Shown: positions 6,040 to 6,122 of the stretch, piece by piece
How positions within the stretch are numbered: the stretch's first letter is position 1
Layout: every line of letters begins with the position of its first letter
Origin: CAZWRK01 sp964635875
GTDB taxonomy: Bacteria > Pseudomonadota > Gammaproteobacteria > Burkholderiales > Aquaspirillaceae
Assembly (NCBI GenBank): GCA_964635875.1
Contig: CAZWRK010000195.1
Span: 1 to 6,122 of the forward strand
Length of the DNA stretch: 6,122 nt
Direction: 5' to 3'
Program-made: the position numbers and the translations under genes
The notes under the pieces: generated by a model
What the model was told of the DNA's origin: nothing
The model's database searches: none
The model's input: only the letters and a program-made list of their open reading frames with translations

Positions 6040-6122
6040 TCACGCCAAGGCGGCCCTTGTGCGCAGACCTTCACGCCACTCATCAAAACGATGGGCGCTG
6101 TGCGACAATGCGCAGGGATCTT
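6040..6122 (-). CDS. Possible C-terminal end of an unidentified gene running off the right edge
   Basis: On the minus strand a frame entering from the right edge reads 26 residues, ending ...RFDEWREGLRTRAALA, then TGA followed at once by TAA. The residue mix and tandem stops look like a gene end, and the terminator-like hairpin at 5974-5991 follows. The evidence is thin: another minus frame stays open to 5937 and a plus frame is open from 5849 to the edge, so open reading here is not discriminating. I recognise no family. Confidence 0.2.
   Translation of the reverse strand, partial: DPCALSHSAHRFDEWREGLRTRAALA

Noticed and set aside
5849..6122. Plus-strand frame open for 91 codons to the right edge
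   Set aside because: No ATG is present, the only early start option is GTG at 5876 without a Shine-Dalgarno sequence, and the residue composition (many Arg, Cys, Lys) does not look like a folded protein.
5937..6122. Minus-strand 61-codon frame from the right edge ending in TAA at 5937
   Set aside because: It reads through the terminator-like hairpin and has a composition rich in Arg, His and Gln with no recognised family; the shorter frame ending at 6040 is slightly more plausible.
1..6122. CRISPR arrays, insertion sequences, tRNA or rRNA genes
   Set aside because: No regularly spaced direct repeats, transposase motifs, terminal repeats or tRNA-like cloverleaf were seen on either strand.

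Overview
The window holds a two-gene signalling operon on the minus strand. The upstream gene (5448 to 1276) encodes a very large membrane-bound hybrid sensor histidine kinase. The downstream gene (1238 to 285), 37 bases further on, encodes a response regulator with a GGDEF diguanylate cyclase output. Domain types, sequence style and the lacZ-like ribosome binding site point to a Gram-negative proteobacterium, most likely beta- or gammaproteobacterial. I cannot name a genus from sequence alone.

Layout, left to right. 1-284 is non-coding: an intrinsic terminator for minus-strand transcription lies at about 42-71, with several short inverted repeats between it and the cyclase stop codon. 285-1238 is the REC-GGDEF gene. 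1239-1275 is a short gap holding the Shine-Dalgarno sequence and a 12-bp palindrome. 1276-5448 is the hybrid kinase: TM, CHASE, TM, PAS, PAS, HisKA, HATPase, REC, REC, Hpt, then an extra helical tail. 5449-6039 is AT-rich non-coding DNA with dyad symmetries close to the kinase start, probably its control region. 6040-6122 may be the last codons of another minus-strand gene running off the right edge, followed by a weak terminator-like hairpin; this is uncertain.

How the genes work together (inference from established families): a ligand bound by the periplasmic CHASE domain would control autophosphorylation at H640. The phosphate would pass to D1087 of REC2, then to H1235 of the Hpt domain, and from there to D59 of the separate regulator, setting diguanylate cyclase activity. 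The operon therefore appears to be a complete phosphorelay from an extracellular signal to cyclic di-GMP. Known parallels are plant cytokinin receptors (CHASE kinases with a degenerate receiver before the active one) and the Xanthomonas PcrK/PcrR pair (a CHASE kinase with a c-di-GMP regulator). The main departures from consensus are a first receiver without its conserved Thr/Ser, a His in the ATP-lid glycine motif, a FixL-like PAS without the haem-ligand His, and a histidine-free helical tail after the Hpt domain.
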